Shown: positions 1 to 11,390 of the stretch, in pieces
How the letters are laid out: every line of letters starts with the position of its first letter
Numbering within the stretch: the first letter of the stretch is position 1
Assembly: GCA_947683625.1 (NCBI GenBank)
Contig: CANTUR010000124.1
Coordinates: forward strand, 1,550,001 to 1,614,000
Source of the DNA: Mallotus nudiflorus
Taxonomy: Eukaryota; Streptophyta; Magnoliopsida; Malpighiales; Euphorbiaceae
Reading direction: 5' to 3'
DNA length: 64,000 nucleotides
Program-made: the position numbers and the translations under genes
The notes under the pieces: generated by a model
The model's database searches: none
What the model saw: the letters and a program-made list of their open reading frames with translations, nothing else
What the model was told of the DNA's origin: nothing

Positions 1-970
1 ATTTTAGGAGAACCCTTAATGACTGGATTTCAACCTCAACTGGTAACATAACTTCACACCCATATACTAGAGAATATGGAGTGGCTCCTATTGACGATTT
101 GACAGTAGTTCTATATCCCCATAACGCAAACTGTAGGTAACTTGCCCAGTCTTTGTAATTTTCCAGTATCTTAGCCAATATTCTTTTCACATTCTTATTT
201 GCTACTTTTATGGCTCCATTAGCCTGTGGTCTATAAGAGGATGATTTATGATGCTTAATTTTGTAGTCTTCCAACAGAGTGGTCATTTCTACCTTAAATT
301 GAATACCATTATCAGTAATGACATGATGAGGTAACCTATACCGAAAAATTGTATTATTCTTTATGAACTTGGCCATCTATTTTTTTCCTTATAGTTATGA
401 GTGATTCAACTTCTACCTATTTAGAGAAATAGTTGATTTCCACTATAATGTAACGATGACCATTGGATGCTTTCGGCCTTATCTCTCTGATAATATTAAT
501 TCTTCAGACTAAAAATGGCCAATGAGAGGTCAATCCTTGAAGTTCCAGAGAATACAAGTGGCTCACATCACCATAAACTTAGTAGTTATGGCATTTCTAT
601 GCATATTTCACATAATCTGCCTCTATGGTTAGCCAGAAGTATCCTTGACGAGTTATCTTTTTAGCAAGGACTATCCCATTCATATGAGGCCCACATACAC
701 CCTCGTGAACTGCTTCCATGATTTTTTGCACTTTACCTTTATCAACACATCTCAGGTGCACTCCCGTTGGCATCCTTTTGTATAATATCCCGTTATGGCT
801 AATGAACTACTAAGATAGCATCCTCAATGACATTCTTTCTTTTCTATCAGCTTCCATTGGGAATTCCCCTATCTCAAGATATTGTTATAGATCATAAAAC
901 CAATGCTTCTCTGTTGGGTCAATCAACATTATTTTGATCTCCTCATAGCAAGGAATTTAGGCCCTTACTA
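1..970 (-). pseudogene. Ogre copy A integrase region (broken, cut by window edge)
   Basis: The minus strand encodes remnants of a retroviral-type integrase. They match the better-preserved integrase of copy B at 49860-51015, including the stretch starting EAVHEGVCGP and the catalytic-core neighbourhood with a YIIV-type strand. One of the zinc-binding cysteines of the HHCC finger is lost (a Cys-Tyr change in the CHNC segment), and several stops interrupt the frame. The C-terminus is beyond the left edge. It is non-functional as read. Confidence 0.75.
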
Positions 971-1850
971 AGATAAAAGGCTTCATTTCTGCTCATCTGC
1001 CTCCTTCCCATGTCAAAGCTAGAGTGGCCAATGCATCTGCCATCTGATTCTGCTCCCAGGGTAAGTGTATGAATCTGTATTACGTGAAAGACAATAGGAT
1101 CGTGGCTGAATAATCCCAATACAACATTAGTTTATCTTCCCTTACTTCCTACTCCTTGGCGATCTATTTCACTATCAGCATTGAATCCCCATATACCATT
1201 ACCTCTTTTGCCCCCACATTCTGAAGTGCTTCTAGACAAAAAATGCAGGCTTCATATTCAACTTGATTATTAGTAACCTTGAATTCTAGCCTTTTTGCTA
1301 TCATAATTACTTCTTCTTCTGGCGAGACCAAAATCACACCAATGCCTGCCCTTTATTGTTCACTACTCTGTCAAAGTACATTTTCCATGTTTAGATCTCT
1401 ATTGCCCCTAGATGTTCATCTAAAAATTCTATCTCCTATTCTTGTCCATCGTCCACCGAATTCTGAGCTAAGAAGTTGGCCATAACTCTTCCTTTTATCA
1501 CTTTTTTAGTAACATAATTTATGTTTAATTCCGTAAGTAAAACTAAACCATCTGGCTAATTTCCCTGTCAGCAACGGAGTCTGCTAGAGATATTTAAGAG
1601 GATCATGTTTAGAAACTACTTGAATCCTATAGGACTGGAAATAATGTCATAGCTTCTTTATTGCCTAAATTACAACTAAGCAGGTTCTTTCTACTAAACT
1701 GTAATTGGCTTCATAGGGTAGGAGCTTCTTACTCAGATAATATACAATGTGTTTAACTCTCCCTTCTCCTTCTTGAGCCAACATTGTACTAATCGTATAT
1801 TTCTCTATAGCCTACATAATTAAGGGTTTCCCCAATCTTAGCAACTGCAA
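971..1850 (-). pseudogene. Ogre copy A tandem RNase H domains (native plus archaeal-type)
   Basis: Two consecutive ribonuclease H-like segments follow RT on the minus strand. The first, about 1850-1480, is the native Ty3 RNase H (segments resembling YYLSKKLLPYEANYS and KYL near its end). The second, about 1400-971, corresponds to the archaeal-type RNase H of copy B (WKMYFD). A second RNase H is a known feature of the Tat/Ogre lineage. Stops and frameshifts break both segments. Confidence 0.7.
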
Positions 1851-2690
1851 AACTGGAGGATTCATCAAATACTGCTTAATAGTTTCAAAGCCTTACTGAA
1901 ACTTGTCATCCCAGATAATTGACTGATTCTTCTTTAAGAGCTTGAATATCGGCTCACAAATGGTAATCAGTTTGGCTATGAACTTCCTGATGTTTTGTAG
2001 CCTTCCTATAAACCCTCTGGCTTCTTTCTCATCCTTTGGTATAGACAGTTCTCTTATTGCTCTGACTTTTTTTGGATCCACCTTTATGCCTTTTTAATTG
2101 ACAGTGTGTCCCAATAGTTTCCTATATGTTACCCTAAAAACACATTTCTTCAAATTTAGTTTGAGGTTATACTTTTCAACTCTTGCTAAGAACTTGTCTA
2201 AGGCTTTGAAATGCCCTTCCTTGGTAAAAGATTTTACCATCATGTCATTTACATACACTTCTATCTCTTTATGGATCAGGTTATATAACAGTATAGTAGC
2301 CATTCTTTGGTAAGTAGCCCCTGCATTTTTCAACCCGAATGGCATAACTGTGTAATAGTATACACCCTACTCAGTGGTGAAAGAAGTCTTCAACTTATCA
2401 ATCACTGCCATCATAATCTGATTATATCCTAAGAAGCCATCCATAAAAAAATACATGGCACTGGAAGCTATACTATTGACTAAGGTGTCAATGTGCAGTA
2501 GAGGAAAATCATCCTTAAGACAAGCCTTATTCAAGTCCCTGTAGTCTATACACATCCTGACTTTATTATCTTTCTTGGGAACTGGGACTATGTTAGCCAG
2601 CCACTGGGTGTCATCTACCACTTTTAGAAACTTCACTTTCAGTTTTTTTTTTACTTTTTCTTTGACTAGGAGAGCCCATTCTGACTTTAA
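1850..2690 (-). pseudogene. Ogre copy A reverse transcriptase (broken)
   Basis: Three adjacent minus-strand open segments (2636-2367, 2345-2094, 2081-1893) make up a Ty3 RT. They include WLANIVPVPKKD, the first catalytic-Asp block (FFMDGFLGYNQI), MPFGLKNAGATYQRM, the YxDD-box region and the thumb/connection ending in GFIGRLQN. The YxDD box reads YVNDM, so an otherwise invariant Asp is Asn. Stops separate the segments. Upstream, between 3052 and 2711, a frameshift falls after the VFAW motif that precedes RT in this family. Confidence 0.85.
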
Positions 2691-4177
2691 TATTCTCTTT
2701 TTCTATATTATTAATGTGATTTGAGAATATGTGGGATTCCTGTGTTCCACAATCTCTCTATTGATCCCAGGCATATCCTCATAGTCCAAGCAAATACTTT
2801 TTGTCTTCTTTTAAGAGTTTCTTTCATTTTTTCTCTCTCATTAGAAGTTAAGTCAAAAGCAATAAGTATATTTCTAGGGTTATCACTTGTGCCTAGATTA
2901 AATAATTCAGTTTGCATTGAATTAATGTCAAACATATACATAAAATGATCATCACACATAGCATAACCAGTAGGAAACACATTACACAAGTAAGCATAAT
3001 TAGACTTCATCACATTAACTTTAGAAAGAAAAATGTCATCAGTCTCAAACAAATTAGAAAGAGAAAATTCAATGTCATCATAAAAAAATCCATAATAGAA
3101 TCAAGGACAAAGGCTTTGAAGTTGAATTCCTCTTTTTAGTCAGCAGCATCCTTCAGCCCCACTGTAGGAATATCCCCCTATAATTTTAAATTCAGTACCA
3201 GCTCTTCTATCATAGGATCTTCAATAGCAGGTTTTTGGGTCCCATCCACATATTCAGCAAAGATTTCAAACCCAGTAACTAGCTTCTCAACGATCATCAG
3301 GGGTTCAAAAGCTGCTTGGTAGGGGTAATTAGCACCTTCCTCTGCAAATGTTTCCCAGAGTGTCTTCTTCTTCAACTCAGCCCTAATTCTACCCTTCTCA
3401 TCAAACTCACCCTCCCTTGAACATCCTAACCTATGCTTCAGAATCGGTACTTTGAGTTCAATGAATTTCGATGGGCCTTGCTGATTCCTCCTTAATTCCA
3501 TCCTAGACATGAACTGCATATTTTTCATCATACTGACAATCTTTGGATTTGGCTCATCTTCATAAATCATGTAAACATCAAAACTCGAACTGTTCGGGGA
3601 TCCCAATAGGAGCTAATTTTAATACAGCAACTGCAGCCTCTGTTTTAGCCATTATAGTAACCACCTTTCCCTCATATGAAAATTTGATCTTTTGATGAAT
3701 GGCAAATGACACTCCCTTCAAAGGATGGAACCATGTCTCCCTAGAAGAATAGCAAAGGTGACTGGAATATCTATCATATAAAGGTTAGCCCAAACTTCAA
3801 TAGGTTAAGTCTTAACTAAAGCCCTAAAAGTTCCCTCAATTAGCCTTTTTATATCATCATAAGTCTTTATGACTATATCGAAGGGCTTCAAATTAGCTAC
3901 CGTCAAGCCTAGCTTAGGTAGGATCTTTAGAGGACACACATTGATGGCTAACCCATCATGTCAACTTTCCTTTCACTTTAACTTTAATAAATAGGGCTTT
4001 ACTATAATCCCTTCCTTCTAAGGGCAGGTCATCATTTATGAAGACAATTGCCCCCTGAGGAATTTCAGTTAGCGAGTTCACCATTTGTCTAGAGTATGTG
4101 TTGAAGGTATCTTTTTGTGATCGAGAGCTAAAACTAGTGCTTCCCGATGGACCCGGGAGTTCATAAGTAGCTCTCAA
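2691..4177 (-). pseudogene. Ogre copy A protease and protease-RT linker (broken)
   Basis: The segment at 4177-3956 is the start of the aspartic protease region and matches copy B (MVNSLTEIPQGAIVFINDD). The rest of the protease, about 3955-3610, is readable only in pieces. The linker at 3606-3178 and 3052-2711 is open and collinear with copy B 47045-47880. The linker is glutamate/lysine rich and has no recognised fold. Its role is unknown beyond joining PR and RT in the polyprotein. Confidence 0.75.
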
Positions 4178-4189
4178 ATACTTGTAAGA

Positions 4190-5833
4190 GTTTTCTCATC
4201 ACTTTTGGCCTTAATAATCTCGTCAGCTTTCTCATTTTTCTCTGATCCCTCTTTTAAACTACTTCCTTCTTTCTTCGCCTATGCCTTCTTTACTTCTTCC
4301 TCCCTCTCCTCCGATTTCTCAATGGACTGGGCTGCTCTCTTCTCATTGTTCTTCCACATATCAACTGCTCCTCCTTCTCTGTCATCAAAACTCCAAATAT
4401 CTAGTACATTTACATAAGACTCAATGGCCTGTTGCCTCAGATTTAAGTCTTTTGGTTGTGGTTTTAGTGGGGTAGGTACGACATCAACAAAGGAATTAAT
4501 AACTCATTCCTCCGTTAGACCTGTGTTGATTATCAGGATATAGGGATTTGGTAGTAGTACATTTTAGTAGTTGGGTAAAAGGTTATTTTGAGTGTTTGGT
4601 TTTCTAGTTTTCGGATCGGTTATTTTGCCTGAATTGATCAAATCTTGAATCTCATTTTCAGGCGAGGGTAGCTTTGCATCATGCCCAATGTTCTAGGGGT
4701 ACTTGTAATATAGTTTTGGGTTAGCATTTGGGAAAGGAGGTCATTTAAGTAAGGGTTGTAGTAGATTATTCTCAATTAGTTTTTTCAGAACTTTGGAGAG
4801 GGGTCTTCCCAAATTAGAAAACCTTCAGGGCTGCCTGGCTGTGTTGATTTATATATTACTGCTTAGCACAACTCCACTACTAGACTCAAACCCTTCTCTT
4901 TTCCTAGATCTTCCACTGAAGAACTTCTTTTCTTGTGCAAAGTCTGATTCTTTATGTACTCAAAACCTGTACAAATCCTTAAAGTTTTGAATCCCTAAAT
5001 CCTTCAGTTTCTTAGAGAGAGGGAGTATGCATCCTTTATGGCTATTACTAGCTGATCAGATTCCACGGGTCATTGTTTCATTTGTGCTAATTTTTCTCTC
5101 CACCTGATCAAATAATCCATAAAGGATTCATTGAACTTTTGCTTCACAATCTGCAAGTCTCTCAAAGAAGCATCCATCTAAATGTTGAGACTGTATTACT
5201 TGATGAATGTAGCATATAACTCCTCCTAATTAACTTAAACACGGGATTCTAGAGCATATTACCATCTGATGGGTGCTCCTTCCAAAGGCAGCAAGAATTG
5301 CTTCACAATCTATGCTTTTATTAATTCAGTCATCTTCATGTGGGTCACATATTGCTTTAAATGGAGGTGGGGGTCCTCTATGCCAGTGAACTTCTTTATA
5401 TTAGGAAACTTGAACTTTCATGGCAAGGGATCATTATCTTTATCCAAGCTCAACTCAGAATAGCTTATTAGGGCATCAATCCCTTTTTCTTTCATCATCA
5501 ACTGCATTTGAGCCATAGACTTGATAAGGTATTTAGCCCAATCCAGCTTCTCTATATTTCCTAAGGCATCCTCTTTCTACCAAATAATAAGTTTTGCTAA
5601 TACTTTCTGTTGATCATCCTCTACCTCTTGCCTTTTAGGAATCTCGACATCCAAATCAAAAGGTCGAGGTTGAGGTGATGGTAGTTGGGGTACTAGCGGT
5701 TGTGGTGTTGGCGGTTCTCCTCTAGTTGTACCCATCATTTCCCCCATAATTTCTCTCATAATCGCCCTTGTTTGTTTGGCCATTTCAGCTTTTAACTATT
5801 CTTTGAAGGCTTTAGCATCAAATTCTACCATTT
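4190..5833 (-). pseudogene. Ogre copy A gag (broken)
   Basis: The minus-strand reading starts at an ATG at 5833 and runs through MAKQTRAIMREIMGEMMG and a Pro/Gln-rich stretch into the retrotransposon gag domain (RW-YALESRV, ATFIKQYSLNI, LRDLQIVKQKFNESF). This region is collinear with copy B gag at 44768-46110. Many in-frame stops occur, mostly where copy B or the context has Gln or Trp codons, so no full product is possible. The gag shell packages retroelement RNA in functional relatives. Confidence 0.75.
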
Positions 5834-6418
5834 TAATCTCTTTATAGATTCTAAGTAGGTGGCCAGTGTTAGATTGCTTCCAACTAGCAAACTGTTGTGG
5901 ATCTATATCTGTAACCATTGAGGGTCAAAAAAATGCATGGCATGTATTCATGAAATGCAAGCCTATTGGTAAAAAGGAAAAGAAAAAAAAACACATAAAA
6001 ATGTATAAAAAAGAAACAAAAAGAAAAGCTCTCAGACAGTATCTCTACCCTTATTTCTCCCACACATATGTTCAATGGTGAGTTCCTTGTCCTAGGATTT
6101 TTGTTCTAGGTTTGATTATTAATGGAGGATAATAAAAATGACAGATGCAAAATAACTCTCAAGACAGTACAAACAAGTGAGAATTCCTTCAAATAATTCC
6201 AAAGTCCATTTTAAACGGGCTAAGAACAATATCGAAAGCCCACCTTATCAAGATCCCTTTGGAATGGGCTAACAATAGGCATGAAAGGCCCATATTTTCA
6301 AGGCTTATTTTGTAATGGGCTTGGGTCTTATTTAAAGGATTATTATATGGTATAAAACACATGCATTCGAAAAAAATCCTAATGGAAATTGCTAGGTCAT
6401 TACATGAGTTGAGTTTTG
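5834..6418 (-). other. Ogre copy A leader (5' untranslated region)
   Basis: Non-coding leader between LTR and gag, aligned base by base with 44182-44767 of copy B. The two open frames here on either strand overlap this alignment and are not genes. The primer-binding site is missing: the sequence jumps at about 6418/6419 from leader directly into the interior of the LTR. Confidence 0.7.
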
Positions 6419-7192
6419 GATAAAAGCCGAGACATACTGTACAACGATTGGATTTCACGGAGGTTCCCAGAAGCCGTCATAAGAGATCGGATTCAGAAAC
6501 TAGGTATAGGCTTTCAGAATGCCCACTCAACCTTACGGCTGGCCTCCATGTGTGTTTTATATTTTATTATTAAATTATTTCCTTATTAACATGCAAATCG
6601 ATGTTGGTTTTCCAATTTTAGATTTTATCCCAAGTTTGCACATTAGTCTCATTTCATGCTTATATTCCCGACATTCAATCACAAATAAAATAACAAAAAA
6701 CAAATAAAAAAAATTTACAACCATTCATTCCAAATAAAAGGGGATGAGATTAATGATTACAACTTTTTGGTGTAAATAAGCATAAAAATACTAAAAATAA
6801 ATCATTTATAAACCAAAAATAAATAAAAAATAAACTAATTAATTATACAAATTAATACTCTAAAAAATAAATAAAGCAAATTTCTAGTGATTAAAAATCA
6901 CTAAACAATTCCTACAACACATACGAGTTAGTTCTATCTCATAAACAACAACAATATCTATAAGTCATTCACAAATAATATTTACAAAAAAATGTAAAAA
7001 AATAATAAGAGATAAAAATAAACTCATAAATAGTCCATTAAATAGCACAATAGTATAACATGGAAACAATATTGATCAAACATAATAATCATGCATGCAA
7101 TCAAGAAATATAATAGATCAGATAAGGAAATTATGTCAAATATGCAAGATAATAGCTAAAAATCAAGACAGGAACCGATAGAATAATGGTCA

Positions 7193-7300
7193 AGAGGCGA
7201 CGCCTCTTTCCTGAACAGGAGGCGATGCCTCTGTCGCCTCATAATGAAGGGGCGACGTCTCTATGAAGAGATGGCACCTCTTCAACAGGGACAGAGACAA
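7193..7300. repeat. Palindrome cluster GAGGC-n-GCCTC (LTR, cluster 1)
   Basis: Contains AGAGGCGACGCCTCT at 7193-7207, a 15-base palindrome with a single central base, then GAGGCGATGCCTCT at 7219-7232 and further decayed copies (GGCGACGTCTCT, AGATGGCACCTCTTC). The same motif recurs at 7970-8040, 52660-52760 and 55270-55395. Confidence 0.8.
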
Positions 7301-7969
7301 ACTACATTTCTTAGATTTTAAGAAACTTAACGATCATGCAAATAAATAAGAAATAGACAACAATATACTAATATTAACAATCAATATTCAATACCTCATG
7401 CAATCATGCTCCTCTATAAACTTAAATAAGTAATATAGCTCAAGAAACACACAAAGAAGCAACAATCAAGGTTTTAATGAAGATGAAGAACTAAAAGCTA
7501 AAAAATGGAGAGACTCATTGTCTTGGACGAGCTGATACTCCTAACTAAGCTCTCAGAGCTTGGTTGATGGATGAATAGCTTTAAATGAAAGGAGGTCCCT
7601 TCCTCTTCTCAAGATTCAAGTTTCTTAAGCTTCCAAGTCTCTCCCTTTCTTCTTCCTTTTTTTTTCTTTTTTTTTTCTCTGTCTTTTTTTTTCTAGACCT
7701 TTTTTTTTCTTCAATCACCTTCTTTTTCTAACTACCAACCAACCTCCTTAACTTTGCCCCCACATTCCCTTTTAAAGCCCCTCTTATTTTCTCCTTTTTC
7801 AAATTTCCAAAAACCCATTCTCACCCTCTCCTATTGTCATTTTTCATTCCCTAGGCTTTTTTCCTGCTTTTTCTCTTTCTTTTACGTCAAAAAATGACCA
7901 ACTCTTCAGTAGGTGAGCCTTCAACCACTACCATTAATGACATTTAATACTGCAGAGAGTGGGCATGAA

Positions 7970-8040
7970 AAGGCACCGCCTCTTCGATGAGGCGAGGGTA
8001 AAGAGGCAACGCCTCTCCGTTAAGGCGATTGCCTTTTCAC
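7970..8040. repeat. Palindrome cluster GAGGC-n-GCCTC (LTR, cluster 2)
   Basis: Several copies in about 70 bases, including AGAGGCAACGCCTCT and AAGGCGATTGCCTT, plus half-copies. It lies about 200 bases inside the LTR terminus. Confidence 0.75.
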
Positions 8041-8249
8041 CTAGGCCAAATCAGGGCCTTGGGTCAAGAGACGATAGGTTTGGGTTTTGCCTTTTATTTT
8101 GAACTTGGATATAGTATTTGTGGGCTTGACTTAGTGTTTGGGCTTTCAAAATCGATTTTAAAAAAGTCTTGGATTCCCTTTATATTCAAAACTCAAATTT
8201 TCTTATTATTGAGTTTTTATCGCGGCCGATCAAACTGATAATATCCACA

Positions 8250-9260
8250 TTAATCATATAAAGTAACATTTGAAATTTATATAACATATTTATTGTTAGA
8301 AATAAAATAACAAGCGGCTACTACTATAGATGCTCACAAAACTTTCAACACATAAAAAAACAATAAAAATTCACTTATAAATAGCCAACTCTATTTTCAC
8401 TTTACAAGTAAGAAACAAATTGATTTTTTTTTTTTAAAAAAAAGGTCCTTAAGAAAAAAACTGGTGATTATTTTAGAGAAAATAAAAAATATATAAAATG
8501 AATATAAAAGTAATTTGTATCTAACCATTTATACCTTAGTTTTTAATTAAACAAAAACATGAGAAACATAGAATCCGTCCGGCTACATTTAAAAGAATTG
8601 TCATTTTTATCGAAAAACTAATTACGTAAGGTAACACATGCATCTGTTTATTAACATTTGAAATCTATATAATATATTTTATTATTGGAAACAGAAAAAC
8701 TAAAAGCTACTCTCTAGCAGTTATATAGTGAATTAACAATACAAATTCACTTATAAATACCAAACTCTATTTTCACTTCACAAGTGAGGCAATTGAAATA
8801 GTTCAAAAAAGGTATTGAAGAAAAAAGAAAGTGATTAACATGAGACTTTTTATAGAAAATAAAAATATAAAATGACTATAAAAATAATTTGTATTTAGCC
8901 GTTTATACTATAATTTTTAATTGAACAAAAATGAAAAACATAAAATCTGTCAGGCTATATTTCATCGCTGCTTTTACTATTATAAGATTTATATTATAAT
9001 GACAGAATCTCAAAAAATTTGTCATTTATATAAAGTGATATGCACATATCATCGTTGACATTTGAAATTCATATAATATATTTTATTGTTAAATACAAAA
9101 CAACTAACGGTTACTCTGTAACAATTTCGGCAGACGCCCACAAATTTTTTTAACACATAAAATGACAATGATAATTCACTTATAAATAGCTTTGGAAGTG
9201 AGAAACAATATTCTAAATTCAGTTGAAAGAGCACTCTCAATTGAAAATCCACTTCTTCAA
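8250..9260 (+). repeat. Three tandem promoter-like repeats (~376 and ~429 bp period)
   Basis: The block TTCACTTATAAATA with its surroundings occurs at about 8370, 8746 and 9175. Each is preceded by the same series: an ACATTTGAAATTYAT-ATAA-ATATTTTATTRTT segment about 110 bases upstream, then a CTACT segment. Between the TATA boxes, shared segments such as GTAATTTGTAT and an AACATAGAATCYGTC-like block repeat as well. The first copy is shortest on its left, where the Ogre LTR abuts it, which suggests that the insertion cut it. Confidence 0.8.
9179..9187 (+). promoter_or_regulatory. TATA box of the third repeat
   Basis: TTATAAATAG lies about 110 bases before the ATG at 9295, a normal plant TATA-to-start spacing. 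The two upstream repeats carry equivalent boxes near 8376 and 8751. Confidence 0.5.
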
Positions 9261-9294
9261 GAGAAGAGCTTTAAGTCTTCACCACCCTGCTGCA

Positions 9295-9329
9295 ATGGAG
9301 GCTGATCCAAATGATTCTCGTTTCCTTAA
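9295..9329 (+). pseudogene. Orphan first-exon-like ORF after the triplicated promoter
   Basis: An ATG opens MEADPNDSRFL and meets a strong donor (CTTAA|GTAAGT) after 35 bases. Without splicing it ends at TAA after 12 codons. It directly follows the third promoter repeat and a 5' UTR-like CT-rich segment. No continuing exon was found in the following 1.4 kb. I do not recognise the protein. It may be the 5' end of a gene whose body was lost, or a micropeptide. Confidence 0.35.
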
Positions 9330-10800
9330 GTAAGTGCCTTCATTTCATGTTTACAATAACATTAGATTGCATGCTGCATTTTTGTATATTATATTCCTTT
9401 CAACTTTCACTAATTATTACTATTATGATTTTTGATAATCCAATATTAATGCTAGACTTCTGTTTTGCATTTCTTTGTATTAATATTTATTTTATTAGTC
9501 ACATGCAATAATATTAATAAAAATTTATTTATGTGATTGATTGTCAATCCGGACAATTTAATAACTTTTATAATTAAAATAATATTTTAATTGGTTATTG
9601 ATTTATCGTGAGTAGTGAACTAATGACAGTTAAGTAAAAAATTTCATTAGTGAAATTAAATAGTTACAAAGTTATCTGTTTTTATCACTCTTATAGAGTC
9701 CATTCGGCTTAATTTGGATTAATTGAAGTCTTCTAGTTACTAAACATTAATTGTTTTTTTAAACTCTTAATTTTCAATCGGGTTGCGTTTTTTTTAATTA
9801 AAAAAATGAATTAATGGGTAGATTGTTAAAGATCAAAACCGAGTCCATAGGAACATTAGGCCTAAAATAATTTCTCCACCTCATAATATATATGAATCAA
9901 TCATTAAGCCCATAGCTTCTGTCTTTACCAAATATCAGTTGTTAAATTAATGGACGGATCTGATATTTTTACCAATGTCTGAGTTGGGTTTTTACAGATA
10001 TTGATGAAAAAAACCCACATATTTCAGCCCGCCCAAGTTTTGAAAGTGGACCCTCTTGACAACTATTTCATTAATGATATGATTTATTTAGATTTTTACA
10101 TTCCAAATTTAAGTGATTCTAATGATCTTTTCACTTATTTTGTGCCTTTTAGCCAATGGCTTACCATTCTATGCTATGTGCCATTTTTTACAATACTATT
10201 TATCATAAGCCCTTTTTTTTTGTGAATGGATTTACTTACTAAAACTTGACAAAAGTATTTATTTTTTGAGATTTTTATATGGATAGTCTCACCCTTTTTT
10301 TTCGCTATTTGTCCGGTTAATAGTATAGCTCTATAGTTTGATATTTATCTCTTCTTTTCACAATTAAAAAAAACCAATTATATACTTTAAGTAAAATATT
10401 TGTAAAGTAAAATTCTTATAATAAAAAATTAAATCTAAAATGTAAATATATGAAATTTGATAAATATAATTATACACTTTACTACTTTCAAAACATATAT
10501 ATTATATCTTAAAAAACATATATATTATTAATTATTTATTAATTAAAATTTAAATATTTTTTATAAATTTTTTATCATACACACTAAAAATTATGAATTT
10601 AAATTAATATAAAAAAAATTTATATTTAAATAAAAGTATTAATTATTAATTTATTATCAAACCCAATTAATCAAGTTGATAAAATAAATTAAGTGCGGTG
10701 GTTTCATAAAAAAAAAAACTTGGCAGTAATTTTAATTTACAGTTAAAAAAAAAGGTTCAAAAAGAGGAAAAAAAAACCGGAGTTGGCAGATACCGGACGG
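9330..10800. other. AT-rich intergenic stretch
   Basis: Very AT-rich and without supported exons. Short open frames (9311-9511, 10001-10225) are hydrophobic and lack family resemblance. The part after 10370 is almost pure A/T with TTAATTATTTATTAATT-like tracts. Confidence 0.6.
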
Positions 10801-11390
10801 CCTATATTTTCCGATGAATTCTTATTTTGAAATACTCAATCAAGCATTGCAACCTGTAATAAAGCGAATCCAAAGCACAGAGACTTGTGTGCTCAATCTC
10901 TATTTCTTTCACCCTTTTGTATGTATATATATATATATATACACATGCAGACCCATTAGTTACTCATTACCCAAATCTTTGTTTGTAATCTTGAATCTGG
11001 GGCACTGGGGCAGTGTTCGAAATCTTCAATCTTTATGGTTTTAAATGGGGGTTTTTTGTTTTTAATCTGTTAGGGTTTTTGTAGGCTGGAGTTTGAATTT
11101 TCTTTACTATTGGAGCTAAGCTAATTGCTGCAAACGGGTAGTGAGTGAATTTTTTTCAGTTGTGTTCTTTGTTTTTGGGTTATAGCTCTGTTCTTCTACA
11201 GAATTAAGAAGTAAGTGTAGAAAAGGTCTTTAGCTGTTATTGGGTTTCTTTGATTTGTTTTGAGGAATAAGAAAGGTGAATAAAGAAAACCCAGAATTTG
11301 AAATTGAGTTCTGTGTCTATATAGGAATTGAAGATTGATATACTTGAGGTTTAGAGGGTTTTTTTTTTTTTTTTTGGCTTTTGATTTACA
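10801..11390 (+). promoter_or_regulatory. PAF1/ELF7 upstream and 5' UTR region
   Basis: Non-coding sequence before the PAF1 start. It has a (TA)n tract at about 10925-10940, a T-rich leader typical of plant 5' UTRs and an 18-T run just before the ATG. A GT-AG intron in the 5' UTR is possible but not demonstrable from sequence alone. The frame at 10814-11044 is not conserved-looking. Confidence 0.4.

Larger units (their letters stand above)
1..8232 (-). mobile_element. Ogre/Tat-lineage Ty3 retrotransposon, copy A (partial, decayed)
   Basis: A minus-strand LTR retrotransposon that runs off the left window edge inside the integrase. Read from right to left it has LTR, leader, gag, protease, RT, RNase H, a second archaeal-type RNase H and integrase. 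The order, the protease style (LGRPW-type C-terminus) and the double RNase H are those of the Tat/Ogre branch of plant Ty3 elements. It is the same family as the + strand element at 43283-57149, matching it through leader, gag and pol. All frames carry stops and frameshifts. Its 3' UTR and 3' LTR lie outside the window. The right boundary is placed at a TG (CA on the + strand) near 8232 and is less certain than the rest. Confidence 0.85.
6419..8232 (-). repeat. Ogre copy A 5' LTR (3' end deleted)
   Basis: About 6419-6890 aligns with the copy B 5' LTR (43283-43763) in reverse orientation. Beyond 6890 copy B is truncated, so extension to 8232 rests on continuity, the TG terminus (minus strand TGATCGGCCGCG) and the start of unrelated repeats right after. 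Inside are two clusters of the GAGGC/GCCTC palindrome (7193-7300 and 7970-8040) and a long polypyrimidine stretch (7620-7710). No reading frame here is convincing. Confidence 0.6.

Noticed and set aside
5866..6707. Several short frames on both strands
   Set aside because: They overlap the aligned Ogre leader and LTR and differ between copies.
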